Shown: positions 35,691-45,178, numbered from the stretch's first letter. The stretch: 64,000 bases of DNA from Xanthomonas rydalmerensis (GCF_033170385.1 NZ_CP126170.1:1264001-1328000); one strand, 5' to 3'. The notes: a model not told the origin generated them from the sequence alone. Numbers and translations are program-made.

Positions 35691-37088
35691 GTGGAGATGA
35701 CCAGTGCATCAGGGCCTGATGGTTTGCTTCGGCAGCTTATTGATGAGCTGGATTACACGCATCGGCCTGAGGTGCTTTCAAGTCACGAATTTTGGAAAAA
35801 TTTCGGTCTTTCTAACTTTTCCACCGCGAAGTCGGGTGAGCAGCGACACTTCACGCAGCAGGCGGCCTTGCTGATGCATCGCCTAACGGCTCAGCTGCAT
35901 GTGGAGCCTGGTCCCCTTGGACACCAGATTGATGAGAATAGTCTGGGGCTGATGCTTCGCCAAGCAGTCACCGAACTCCACGCAACGCAGGCCTTTGTCA
36001 CCGATAAACCACTTCTCTTGCTGCGCGAAGAGCTTCTACGGCAGCTCAATGATCGCACTCAATCTAAGCGCCACTACCTTCCTGCCTGGACACTGGGTGT
36101 TGAGTCACTTGGAGAGTGGTCCATCGGACCGGTCTCTTTTATGACTTGGGATCGATGGCTTGAAGGCGTTGAATTCGCAGACTGGGCTAAGGAGCACTTC
36201 CCCGGCAACGCGGTGGATAACGCGCAGTGGAAGAGTCTTGTTCGCGCGGTGCTTGACGGAAAAGCCGATGAGCCTAAGGAGGGATTGGCCCGAATGGTCC
36301 TTCCCGTTATTCGCTCCTCACCCGCCGTGCTAGCAGTCACGATTAGTGGCTTGGACACAGAATTTTCGCGCCAGCGCGCAGAGATCGCCTGCAAAACGGC
36401 GCTGGATGCGTCTTCTTTGCTGATCGGGCAACAAGGTGCGTTCTACCAACAAGCGCTTCAATCCGAACGGCTACCACCAACAGAAATTCAAGACATCATT
36501 GAAACCGATGGCTTCCTTTGGTCGCCCCGTCGCATAGCCAGCCAGCGCTTGACTAAGCTCCCTCCTGAGGAAATTAAATCTCACTTTGAGCGGGTAAAAG
36601 GGGAGTTGGATGCAATCTCTATGGTTCTGGACTGTCTAGTTGACCCCAGCAAACATCCTCATCCACAGTTGGCCAGTCGTTGGGCGACAGCCTTGGACTG
36701 GTATGCAGAAGCGCAGCGGGAGCTAAGCGACGCTATTGCGGTTGCCAAGCTTGGAACATCGCTAGATGTGCTAGCTTGTGGCGGAAAGTTCGGTGGCATC
36801 TTAGGTGTCGTTATACATATGACCAGGCGTCAAGAACACGCCTTGGTGACGAAGGGGGCTGTTCAACTTACCCTCAGAGCTTTGGTTAAGCGTATTTATG
36901 ACGAGTGTCGATCGAAAATCCTGCACGGCAATCACCACGATCGCATGATGGAGTTCCAGCGCGACCGCCACCTTGCCACGCAACTAGCCGCGGAGGTGCT
37001 TAGGGAAGCGTTGATCAGACTTCATTACTATCAGGGCAGTGATGCTGACCCCAAAGCATTTAGGGATATGCCTCCCTTGGAAAATTAG
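35691..37088 (+). CDS. HEPN-motif protein, candidate abortive-infection RNase
   Basis: A 465-residue protein. Near the C-terminus it has KRIYDECRSKILHGNHHDR, in which R407-X4-H412 matches the R-X4-6-H catalytic motif of HEPN ribonucleases. The surrounding helices (QLTLRALVKRIYDECRSK; LATQLAAEVLREALIRLHYY) and the HG after the Leu resemble ApeA-type HEPN domains. The first 300 residues form an alpha/beta region without a recognised family (SLGEWSIGPVSFMTWDRWLE) that could be the sensor. The start is GTG at 35691; an ATG at 35697 is also possible. It follows the small protein gene by 13 bases. A nuclease-based phage defence or toxin role is inferred. Confidence 0.7.
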   Translation: MEMTSASGPDGLLRQLIDELDYTHRPEVLSSHEFWKNFGLSNFSTAKSGEQRHFTQQAALLMHRLTAQLHVEPGPLGHQIDENSLGLMLRQAVTELHATQAFVTDKPLLLLREELLRQLNDRTQSKRHYLPAWTLGVESLGEWSIGPVSFMTWDRWLEGVEFADWAKEHFPGNAVDNAQWKSLVRAVLDGKADEPKEGLARMVLPVIRSSPAVLAVTISGLDTEFSRQRAEIACKTALDASSLLIGQQGAFYQQALQSERLPPTEIQDIIETDGFLWSPRRIASQRLTKLPPEEIKSHFERVKGELDAISMVLDCLVDPSKHPHPQLASRWATALDWYAEAQRELSDAIAVAKLGTSLDVLACGGKFGGILGVVIHMTRRQEHALVTKGAVQLTLRALVKRIYDECRSKILHGNHHDRMMEFQRDRHLATQLAAEVLREALIRLHYYQGSDADPKAFRDMPPLEN

Positions 37089-37320
37089 TAACTGTGGCCC
37101 TAGCAATCAGCTGTGAAAAATCTGAGTTGTAATAGTAGAGCGTGATAAAGGGGTCTGGTTCTTTAGCCCCGAGGAGGCCATGCGGGCGGGGAGGGTGGCA
37201 GCTGGCAAAGCGCTGACGACTTGTGCGTCCAGTTAATAGGAGACGACTAGGCTGATTTGGAGGCGATCCTGACTCATTGAATACAGTGCAAAGCGGATTG
37301 CAAGGGCTTTGCTGTCAGGC
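37089..37320 (+). pseudogene. Second micrococcal-nuclease-like C-terminal relic
   Basis: The plus strand near 37155 reads WFFSPEEAMRAGRVAAGKAL then TTCASS and a stop, again like the C-terminal EEA..AGWR tail of thermonuclease-type proteins. The DNA around GCCATGCGGGCGGGGAGGGT is clearly related to 33263-33300. No complete gene lies in this 230-base gap. Confidence 0.4.
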
Positions 37321-38070
37321 CTAACGGAATTTCGCGTCCAGGTATTGGAATATGGTTCGAGCAGCATTGATCGTTAGCGTCGCCTCGTCCTTGTCTAGAA
37401 GCTCTTCGTTGGCGTGCGCCAAGCTCCCGTGATTGCGCGCAGGATTGAGACAATCCATGACATTGCTCAACGAGGACAGCATTTTACTCATGGCCTCGGA
37501 TTGGCTCCCCATATCACGCAACCCCGGATGGCCCGATCGGAGTTGCTTGAACAAGTGGGTAATCGTCGCGTTTGGTGGGGCTTCGATCCCATGAGCCTGG
37601 CAAACCGCTTTCAAGTAAGCATGAATTGCGGTATGGATCCGATCTACTGCATGAGTTGGTCCTGCGCCTTGGATGAGTCGATCGGTATCGGCTAACGCGC
37701 GCTTCAAGACTTCGCTGGTGATCGCTGGGTTACTCGCTTGGACCGAAAGCGCGTCAGCACAGCGCTTGGTAAGTTCCATGAGTTGCCGGTATGCCTGTTG
37801 CGTCCGGAAGTGTTCGCTTCCAAGTGGATATTTCCGGGCGATACCGCGCAAGATGGCGCCTTGTTGATGTGCTTCAACGCCCGCCAGTATGGCAGTGAAG
37901 CGCTCACGGGTTGTGCTGCCGGTAAAAGCATCGGGATCCAAGTCGAGGTCACAAAAGCCGGGGTAAAACTCGCGGTGAGTCTTATAGGAAAAGTCGCCTA
38001 AGTAACCGCCCTCCACGCCGATGTATTGGTAGACAATCCAATGAATTTCACTGCTTCTCAACTCGCCCAC
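37321..38070 (-). CDS. Abortive infection family protein (Abi_C, HEPN type)
   Basis: A 249-residue protein matching the Abi_C family layout. An N-terminal helical part (HWIVYQYIGVEGGYLGDFSY; TTRERFTAILAGVEAHQQGA) is followed by a C-terminal domain with VDRIHTAIHAYLKAVCQAHG and the HEPN motif ARNHGSLAHANEELL, where R212-X6-H219 fits R-X4-6-H. Such proteins are proposed RNases that halt growth on phage infection. It is divergently transcribed from the large helicase-nuclease gene, with 117 bases between the starts, so both could share control. The defence role is inferred from family and island context. Confidence 0.75.
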   Translation of the reverse strand: MGELRSSEIHWIVYQYIGVEGGYLGDFSYKTHREFYPGFCDLDLDPDAFTGSTTRERFTAILAGVEAHQQGAILRGIARKYPLGSEHFRTQQAYRQLMELTKRCADALSVQASNPAITSEVLKRALADTDRLIQGAGPTHAVDRIHTAIHAYLKAVCQAHGIEAPPNATITHLFKQLRSGHPGLRDMGSQSEAMSKMLSSLSNVMDCLNPARNHGSLAHANEELLDKDEATLTINAARTIFQYLDAKFR

Positions 38071-38187
38071 AGCGACTCCTGGCTGGCTGGAACACGCGTC
38101 ACTTTCGGCGCATTATAGACAGACGCTTTGGGACAGCGGAGGGCGGCCTTGCACGCCCGGCCATGTCCCGTCACAGGGGACGAGTCG

Positions 38188-41100
38188 ATGGATCAGACGG
38201 CAGTAGCACAGGCAGATGAGCAGTCTTCACTTCGGGGAACCGGCGGCCTTAAAGACAAGATTGAAAAGGCCCGCTTGGAGCTTTTGGACCTGTCTACGCG
38301 CAATCGTCTGCTCCATACACCCAGAGGCGGGCGTGCAAAGACCATTGAGGTTGTCCATGAGCTTGCCAAGGCGATGTATCAGACCTTGGTCATCGATGGT
38401 AAGCGCTTCACTTTCGTGCCAGGAAAGCAAGACCCCAAGCAAGGCGGCGCGTTGCCTGACTTAGATGACGAAGATGCGGAAGTTTTCTTGGATGAGGCCC
38501 CGGAAGACCGGGAGTTGATGGCTCAGCCTGACTTCGAGTTGGATGAAAATGGGCGAGTCAAAGCGCATTGGGATGCGCATCTCACAACGCGTCTCACGCC
38601 AACGGGCCTCCAGAAGCGCCTGTTGGATCTTTACGTAGACGCACGCACGCTCCAAGAAGAGCAGGGCGTCAATGTTCTTTACTTGGCCGTTGGCTACTTG
38701 CGTTGGCGTGCTACTTCCACTCCTCAAACGGATCGCTTCGCGCCGTTGGTGCTCATCCCCGTTCAGTTAGAGCGCAGCACTGCGGGCGAGAAGTTCCACC
38801 TCAAATGGACCGGTGACGACATACAAGCCAATCTGTCGTTGCAGTTGTTCTTGCAGCGCGAGTTTGGGCTTCGCTTACCCAACATCGATGAGTTCGAAAC
38901 GCTCGATATCGATGCCTACTTGGCGTCGGTTGAAGTGATGCTGGAAGGCAAGGACGCCTGGGGTGTGCTTCGCGATGACGCCATCCTAGGGCTGTTCTCG
39001 TTCGCCAAGTTCATGATGTATCGAGACCTAGACCCTCACGGTTGGGAGGCGCTTGGTGGGATGGAGGCCATCCCGACACTTCGCGGCGTCGTTCAGGACG
39101 GCTTCCCTGGCGCCAGCCTCACGGATGAGGCGAGCAATCTAGACAGCATCATTCCGCCTGAGAAGATGCGTCATGTGGTGGACTGCGATTCGTCGCAAGC
39201 CTTGGTGGTGCACGATGTGCTCCAAGGCAACAACATCCTGGTGCAAGGGCCGCCTGGAACGGGCAAATCTCAAACCATCGCGAACATCATCTCAGGTGCT
39301 GTGGCTGAGGGTAAGCGGGTGTTGTTCGTGGCCGAGAAGATGGCCGCGCTCGAAGTCGTGAAACGGCGCTTGGATCATGTCGGTGTGGGGGTGGCCTGTT
39401 TGGAACTTCACAGCAACAAAGCCAACAAGCGCTCATTACTGGAAGAACTTCGCCACACGCTGAACTTGGGCGAGCCCAAGCGAAGCAGTGCTGCGCCTAT
39501 CATCGAGCAGCTTACCGAACGACGTGACACGCTCAATGCCCATGTGGCGCGGCTCCACGAAGCTCACCAGCCGTCTGGACTGACGCCTTACCAAGTCTTC
39601 GGACACATGGTGCGCCTGCGTCGCTTGGGCTACACGACCCAAAGCCTGCCTCTCGAAGTGCCGACCTCTTGGGCGTCTCATCAAAAGGATGAGCGGGAAT
39701 CACTCCTGCGTGAGCTGATCGAGCGAATTGAAGAAATTGGCGTTCCAGATGAGCACGCTTGGAGCGGCGTTCAGAACGACGGTCTCTTGCCGAGTGAACG
39801 CGACCGGTTGCTCATTTTGGTCGCAGGATTGTCCCAGCGGCTGGGGGACTGGGAAGCGTCAAGCACTTCGCTCCATCACACACTGGACCTTGCCCCTCCC
39901 GCGCGCTTTGATGATGCGGGCTTTGCGGTCCAGCGCGTGAAAGCGCTCCTCGAAGCGCCGAAGCTTGGCTCCAACGCGCTCCAAAGCGAGGTTTGGGACG
40001 AGCCTGGTCGTGCTTCGACAGTCATCGACGCGCTGGAAAGCGTTCAGAAGGCCAGGGCGGCGGTCGAAGCCAAGATCAAAGTGGACGCGTTGGTGCAGGA
40101 CTGGGACGCCACTAAGGCGACCTTGGGCGTCTTGCCAAGCATCTTCGTTTTGGGGAAAGAGCTTGCAACGCTCGTTGGGGCGCACAGCGTGCTGGTTCGG
40201 CTTCTGCCAGACCTCACTCGCTTGACGCAGCTTCTAGCTGAGAGGTCAACGCTAACGCTGGATCTTGCCCTCCGCCTCGTTGCGATCGCTGAGCGGGCCA
40301 CGAGCATTCCGGAACTCGATCGCGATGCGCTGGTGGCTCACATTTGGGACCGAGGGGTTGATGCGGTCGAAGAGATCGTCGTGGCCGTTGAAAGCGTCCA
40401 GCAGGCCAAAGCAAGCCTCTCAACGGTCTTCCGGGACAGCGCCTGGAACAAAGACCCTGCGGAACTTGAAGCGGCGCGCGGTCAGTTGGCCATGCGCGGC
40501 ACGAGCCTGTTTCGCTTCCTGAGTGGAGATTGGCGTCGCGCCAATCAGACAATCCGCACACTGCTTTCTAACCCCAAGCTTTCAGCTTTGGAGATGCTTG
40601 GCTCTTTGGATGTGCTGCTCGATGCCAAAGCGGCACAGCGCAAAATCGCCGAGCACGACTCCCAAGGCCAAGAGGCATTTGGCTCGAATTGGCAGCGTGA
40701 GCGCTCCAACCCCTCGTTCCTGAGAGGCGTTGTGGCTTGGATGCGCACGCTCCGTCCCTTAGGGAGTGGGGTGCGCGAGCGCCTGGTTGATATCGGTGAT
40801 CGGGTGCTGGCAACCGAGATTGCCAAGCGCGTGAAGCCAGTTCTGGAAGAACTCGGTCGCAATCTCTTGCCCGTGCACGAAGCATTGCTTGCAGCTGAGC
40901 GCAATCCTTGGGGCGAGGAGACCGTCTTAAAGCGTGTTGCGCTTTCTGATCTCACGGATAAATCGGCGCTTTGGCTGGCCGCATCTGAACAGGCAGCCTT
41001 CTTGCTCGGGGCAGAAGAGCTGACGGTAGAGCAGGCACTTGCTGTGGTAGGGGAGATCCAGCAGGCACAAGCGGCCACTGCTGCGTTTGAGGGTTTGGCC

Positions 41101-43785
41101 GATGATGGGGCGTCTGCGTTTGGCCCGTTTTGGCTAGCGCTCGACAGTAAGCCAAGCGAGCTTCGCCTAATCGTGTCTTGGATTGAGCAAAATCCCGAGC
41201 TTCGGCCTTTGGCCGCACGGATCAGTGAGCCTCAACCGCTGTTGGACCAAGCCGAACGTGCCTCGTCGGCTGCCGGCATCCTGGCAGGCGAAGTGATGGA
41301 TCTTCTGGTTGGCTTGCAGTTTGAGGGCAACGCCGAGATCACGCGTGACCCAAGCCAAACGCCTTTGGCGACGCTCAAATCACAGCTGGCGAGCTGGCAA
41401 GCCGACCCGGAAGGGCTTAGGACTTGGGTGGCGTATCTGGCCATTGCCAATGAGGCCAAGCGCAAAGGCCTTGGCACGGTGGTCGATGCGCTTACCGAAG
41501 GGGACTTGGCAGTTGCCGATGCTCTGGGCGTGTTTGAACTGTCTTACTACGAAGCGGTGCTTCAAGCACTGGTGCAACGCGATCGGGCGCTGGCAAGCTT
41601 TGACGGGCAGCGTCAATCGCAAGTGGTGGCAAGCTTTGCAAGCCTCGATCAAGAGCGCATGCAGCTTGCCCGCTACGAGGTCGTCAAGGCGCACCACAGC
41701 AAGATCCCGAGGCAAGGTGGAGCAACGGGACCGACCGCTGTTTTGATTGGCGAGATGGCGAGGAAGAAGGGGCATCTGCCGATCCGGCAACTGATGCAAC
41801 GGTGCGCCCCGGCCATCCAGGCGCTTAAACCCGTCTTCATGATGAGTCCGCTGTCGGTGGCGCAGTTCTTGCCGGCGGGTGCGTTGGACTTTGACATGCT
41901 GGTCATTGACGAGGCGAGCCAGGTGCAGCCGATCGATGCGCTCGGTGCGATCGCGCGCGCCAAGCAGTTGGTCATTGTCGGTGACGAGCGGCAGCTTCCG
42001 CCCACGCGCTTCTTCTCCAAGGCGCTTGGCGATGGGGGTGATCGGGAGGACGACGAGGGTGGGGCACAGGCGTCGGATGTGGAGAGCATCTTGGGCCTTT
42101 GCCGCGCAAGAGGCTTGCCTGAGCGCATGCTGCGTTGGCACTACCGGAGCCGCCATCAGTCGCTCATTGCCGTTTCCAATCAGCAGTTTTACGAAGGCAA
42201 GCTCTTCATCGTCCCCAGTCCCTATACCAGCGAAGCCGGTGTGGGCTTGCGACTGCACCATTTGCCAGAAGCCATCTACGACCGGGGCAACACACGCACC
42301 AATCCCAAGGAGGCCAAGGCCGTAGCACTCGCGGTGCTTTCCCATGCGCAGAACACGCCTCAACTAACGCTGGGCGTAGCGACCTTCTCGACAGCGCAGC
42401 GCCGTGCCATTCTTGATGAATTAGAGCTCCTGCGCCGCCAGCACCCTGAAACGGAAGGGTTCTTCGCCGATCATCCAGCAGAGCCTTTCTTCGTCAAGAG
42501 TTTGGAAAACATCCAGGGCGACGAGCGCGATGTCATCTTCATCTCGGTCGGCTACGGGCGCGATGCTCAGCGCCACATGACGATGAATTTCGGTCCCGTG
42601 AGCAGTGAAGGTGGCGAGCGTCGCTTGAACGTGCTGATCAGCCGGGCCAAGTCGCGCTGCGAAATATTCACCTCGATCACTGACGAAGACGTCGATACCG
42701 ATCGCGCCAAGGGCAAGGGCACTTTCGCCTTAAAGCTCTTCTTGAATTACGCTAGGACTGGTCGGCTCACCCTTACCACTGAGGCACGTGACGCCAAGCA
42801 AAGTGTGTTTGAGCAAGAGGTCGCCCAAGCGCTTCGCGAGCGAGGCTATGATCTCCACACAGATGTGGGCTTGGCAGGCTTCTTCGTCGATATCGCGATT
42901 GCCAATCCGGACGAACCTGGACGCTACATCTTAGGGATTGAGTGCGACGGGCAGTCGTATCGAGATGCAAAAAGTGCCCGTGATCGGGACCGTTTGCGCG
43001 AGAGCGTGTTGCGTGACAAAGGCTGGCAGGTTTGCCGCATTTGGAGTTCAGACTGGTTCCATCGGCCTGAGGCGGAGCTTGAAAAGCTTGTTGCCGCTAT
43101 TGAACACGCGAAGTCAGAGTCAGGCGCCTTCGAGTCCAAGGCTAAGGCTTCGCATCGTGCGGTGCCAGTCGAGATCCTCACCGTTGATCGCGGTGAAGTG
43201 GCCGAGATGGGGCTCATTGAAGCTCAAATTCCTCCGGACACGGAGCCCTACATTGAGGCGTCCTTCGCTGTGCCGAGCAAGCAGTTCGAGTTGCACCTGG
43301 CACCACTAGGTCTGCTAGCGACGATCGTTAACAAGATTGTCGAAGTAGAGAGCCCGATCCATCGAAGCGAAGTCATGAGCCGTGCCCGAACGCTTTGGGG
43401 GTTGCAGCGTGCAGGCTCGCGCATCCAGCAGGCGGTTGAAGAAGCGATTGGATCATTGGTATCTCTGGGTGGTGTGCAGATCGTGGACAAAGACTTCTTG
43501 GTCATTCCGGGGAAAGAGGTCCGCGTGCGGGACCGCTCGATGGTCGAGTCGTTGACGCTACGCCGCCCAGAATTTCTGCCGCCCTCCGAAATCGATGTCG
43601 CTTTGATTAGGATCGTGAAGGACAATCTTGGCGCCAAGGCTGAGGAACTGGTGACAATGGCCTCGCGGCAGCTTGGCTACAAGAGCACGAGCCAGCAACT
43701 TCGTCGGGTCATTCTGGATCGCTGCGAAACTCTAATAAAGGACGAACGGTTGACCTTGAGAGGAGACCTCTTAACAAACACCTGA
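38188..43785 (+). CDS. DUF4011-type SF1 helicase fused to a Vsr/DUF559-like nuclease
   Basis: An 1865-residue protein. The N-terminus (KIEKARLELLDLSTRNRLLH) is the DUF4011 signature. The SF1 helicase core has Walker A GPPGTGKS at 354-361, a long helical insertion (about 430-1190), motif II DEAS at 1241-1244, motif III GDERQLPPT, then ENIQGDERDVIFISVGYG and RRLNVLISRAKSR (motifs V and VI). A nuclease domain at about 1550-1630 has D1568 (GFFVDIAI), E1585-C-D1587 (GIECDG) and GWQVCRIWSSDWF, as in Vsr/DUF559 endonucleases. A C-terminal region near 1700-1760 resembles DUF3320 (SRARTLWGLQRAGSRI). The start ATG 38188 follows AGGGGACGAG. COG1112-like helicases of this kind are frequent in defence islands; anti-phage or plasmid action is inferred. 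Confidence 0.85.
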   Translation: MDQTAVAQADEQSSLRGTGGLKDKIEKARLELLDLSTRNRLLHTPRGGRAKTIEVVHELAKAMYQTLVIDGKRFTFVPGKQDPKQGGALPDLDDEDAEVFLDEAPEDRELMAQPDFELDENGRVKAHWDAHLTTRLTPTGLQKRLLDLYVDARTLQEEQGVNVLYLAVGYLRWRATSTPQTDRFAPLVLIPVQLERSTAGEKFHLKWTGDDIQANLSLQLFLQREFGLRLPNIDEFETLDIDAYLASVEVMLEGKDAWGVLRDDAILGLFSFAKFMMYRDLDPHGWEALGGMEAIPTLRGVVQDGFPGASLTDEASNLDSIIPPEKMRHVVDCDSSQALVVHDVLQGNNILVQGPPGTGKSQTIANIISGAVAEGKRVLFVAEKMAALEVVKRRLDHVGVGVACLELHSNKANKRSLLEELRHTLNLGEPKRSSAAPIIEQLTERRDTLNAHVARLHEAHQPSGLTPYQVFGHMVRLRRLGYTTQSLPLEVPTSWASHQKDERESLLRELIERIEEIGVPDEHAWSGVQNDGLLPSERDRLLILVAGLSQRLGDWEASSTSLHHTLDLAPPARFDDAGFAVQRVKALLEAPKLGSNALQSEVWDEPGRASTVIDALESVQKARAAVEAKIKVDALVQDWDATKATLGVLPSIFVLGKELATLVGAHSVLVRLLPDLTRLTQLLAERSTLTLDLALRLVAIAERATSIPELDRDALVAHIWDRGVDAVEEIVVAVESVQQAKASLSTVFRDSAWNKDPAELEAARGQLAMRGTSLFRFLSGDWRRANQTIRTLLSNPKLSALEMLGSLDVLLDAKAAQRKIAEHDSQGQEAFGSNWQRERSNPSFLRGVVAWMRTLRPLGSGVRERLVDIGDRVLATEIAKRVKPVLEELGRNLLPVHEALLAAERNPWGEETVLKRVALSDLTDKSALWLAASEQAAFLLGAEELTVEQALAVVGEIQQAQAATAAFEGLADDGASAFGPFWLALDSKPSELRLIVSWIEQNPELRPLAARISEPQPLLDQAERASSAAGILAGEVMDLLVGLQFEGNAEITRDPSQTPLATLKSQLASWQADPEGLRTWVAYLAIANEAKRKGLGTVVDALTEGDLAVADALGVFELSYYEAVLQALVQRDRALASFDGQRQSQVVASFASLDQERMQLARYEVVKAHHSKIPRQGGATGPTAVLIGEMARKKGHLPIRQLMQRCAPAIQALKPVFMMSPLSVAQFLPAGALDFDMLVIDEASQVQPIDALGAIARAKQLVIVGDERQLPPTRFFSKALGDGGDREDDEGGAQASDVESILGLCRARGLPERMLRWHYRSRHQSLIAVSNQQFYEGKLFIVPSPYTSEAGVGLRLHHLPEAIYDRGNTRTNPKEAKAVALAVLSHAQNTPQLTLGVATFSTAQRRAILDELELLRRQHPETEGFFADHPAEPFFVKSLENIQGDERDVIFISVGYGRDAQRHMTMNFGPVSSEGGERRLNVLISRAKSRCEIFTSITDEDVDTDRAKGKGTFALKLFLNYARTGRLTLTTEARDAKQSVFEQEVAQALRERGYDLHTDVGLAGFFVDIAIANPDEPGRYILGIECDGQSYRDAKSARDRDRLRESVLRDKGWQVCRIWSSDWFHRPEAELEKLVAAIEHAKSESGAFESKAKASHRAVPVEILTVDRGEVAEMGLIEAQIPPDTEPYIEASFAVPSKQFELHLAPLGLLATIVNKIVEVESPIHRSEVMSRARTLWGLQRAGSRIQQAVEEAIGSLVSLGGVQIVDKDFLVIPGKEVRVRDRSMVESLTLRRPEFLPPSEIDVALIRIVKDNLGAKAEELVTMASRQLGYKSTSQQLRRVILDRCETLIKDERLTLRGDLLTNT

Positions 43786-43812
43786 TCTTGCTGGGCAGCA
43801 GAGATAAAAGGT

Positions 43813-43998
43813 TCAGACAAGGCAGTATCGTCTGGCGCGACCTATCAAGGAATCGCTCCGCAATATCCTGGGCGCTCCGCAATTGCGCGTCGGGGTTGTC
43901 TTGGCGCCACTGCGCTTACGCACGTAGACCGCGGTCGTCGTGACCGACTTGTGTCCCCCATTGCGCCTGAGCTTGGCGGCTGTCGCCGACTGTACCGG
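43813..43998 (-). pseudogene. Tyrosine integrase C-terminal relic
   Basis: On the minus strand the frame reads SATAAKLRRNGGHKSVTTTA then VYVRKRSGAKTTPTRN. The pattern GHKSVTTTxxYVRK is the last catalytic block of tyrosine recombinases (usually LGH...T..Y with the catalytic His and Tyr). No N-terminal part, start or intact catalytic Arg region is present, so this is a fragment. It marks the right edge of the island that begins at tRNA-Gly. Confidence 0.5.
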
Positions 43999-44068
43999 CC
44001 TTTGCGCATTGCCTGCGGTTCTGCCCCTGCTTCTTTCGACAGCGTCGCGCGCGCTGCACTCGACAACG

Positions 44069-44689
44069 CTAAACGCGAAGCCCGAGCGTGTGATGGGTCT
44101 CGTTGAGGCGATGTAGGGTGAAGTCGTCTGCTTCGATCGCGATTTCATTTACGCAGCACGGCTCCTGCTTGATGCGCCAGTAGCGCGCCAGCGGCAGCCC
44201 GAGGCATTGCAGGAGGATGATCCGATTGATGCTGTCGTGACCAACCATGACGACGGTCTGGTCGCTGTGATCATGCAGGATCGTGTGCAGCACCTTCATT
44301 GCGCGAACCAGCACGTCCGCCAGCGTTTCGCCTCCTGGAATCACGGCGAGATCCGGCGTCGCAAACCAGGCCCGTGCGAGATCGGGCCAGCGCGCAGCCA
44401 CCTCTTCGTGCGTCAGCCCCTGCCATTGGCCGTAGTCGATGTCGGACAGGTCGTCCAGGATCTTGGCCGGCACACCGGTTGCCTGCGCGATCGCATCGCC
44501 GGTTCGGATGCACCGCGACAGTGGGCTGGTGTAGATCGCGTCCGGTGTCCAGCTTTGTGCTACACGCGTTGCCAAGGCCGCGGCCTGCAGTTCGCCGAGC
44601 TTCGATAGCGACAGTTCCGCACGCCCGCGGAACCGCTCGGGCGCAATCCAGTCGACGTGCCCATGGCGGGCGAGGATCAGGGTGGTCAT
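44069..44689 (-). CDS. Histidine phosphatase family protein
   Basis: A 206-residue cytoplasmic phosphatase of the phosphoglycerate mutase-like superfamily. The phospho-acceptor motif is LILARHGHVDW (RHG with the catalytic His at about residue 9); the second half has PGGETLADV and the proton-shuttle His in VMVGHDSINRII. This pattern is shared by cofactor-dependent phosphoglycerate mutases, alpha-ribazole phosphatases and broad phosphatases; the short length and lack of neighbours do not decide which. It lies immediately outside the island and has core-genome composition. Confidence 0.88.
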   Translation of the reverse strand: MTTLILARHGHVDWIAPERFRGRAELSLSKLGELQAAALATRVAQSWTPDAIYTSPLSRCIRTGDAIAQATGVPAKILDDLSDIDYGQWQGLTHEEVAARWPDLARAWFATPDLAVIPGGETLADVLVRAMKVLHTILHDHSDQTVVMVGHDSINRIILLQCLGLPLARYWRIKQEPCCVNEIAIEADDFTLHRLNETHHTLGLRV

Positions 44690-44845
44690 GACGCCTTTCT
44701 CTCATTGTCTTGTCTAACCAACGCTGAGCGGTGAGATGGCGTGGTTTCGCCGATGCATGTGGCCCGGTTGCATGCATGTCACGACACTCCGCGGCGCGGT
44801 TGCCGCAGATCTCCGGCAACTCCCACGTCATCGACCAAATTGGGG

Positions 44846-45178
44846 TTGGCCGATGCCTGAGCGCTTGCTCGTTGCCGATCTTTCCATCGCAGTCCAATAC
44901 CGCCGTGCCGCTTCCTCACCCATGCATCGTCGGCCCTGGCGGCCGGCACGGCACTGCCAGTCTTGCCGTGCGTCATCCGCAGTGCGATGGCGGTGCCGCC
45001 GGCACTCGGATCCCCACGCCCTGCAGGACGTGCAGCACGTGGCGATCCCGATGCGGCAGAGCCGTTCCTTTTCCAGGAAATTCGACGCTCCTTCATCAAT
45101 GGCAACGCCGTCCGTTGGTCGAACGGCGTCGTTCGCGTCCGGATCCGTTTCAGGGCATGCGCGGCGTCCGGCGCGCGC
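44846..45178 (+). pseudogene. Decayed copy of the 5' end of the phospholipase C gene
   Basis: This stretch aligns with the start of the intact phospholipase C gene near 51835-52120. Shared pieces include TTGGCCGATGCCTGAGCGCT against CTGGCCGACGCCTGAGCATC, then TGCTCGTTGCCG, CGTCATCCGCAG, GGCGGTGCCGCCGG, CCTGCAGGACGTGCAGCACG against GCTGCAGGACGTTCAGCACG, and CCGTTCCTT. The frame is destroyed by several indels and an insertion of about 70 bases near 45085-45150, after which TTCAGGGCATGCGCGGCGTC resumes the similarity. It is non-functional and ends just before the stop of the convergent secreted-protein gene. Confidence 0.7.
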
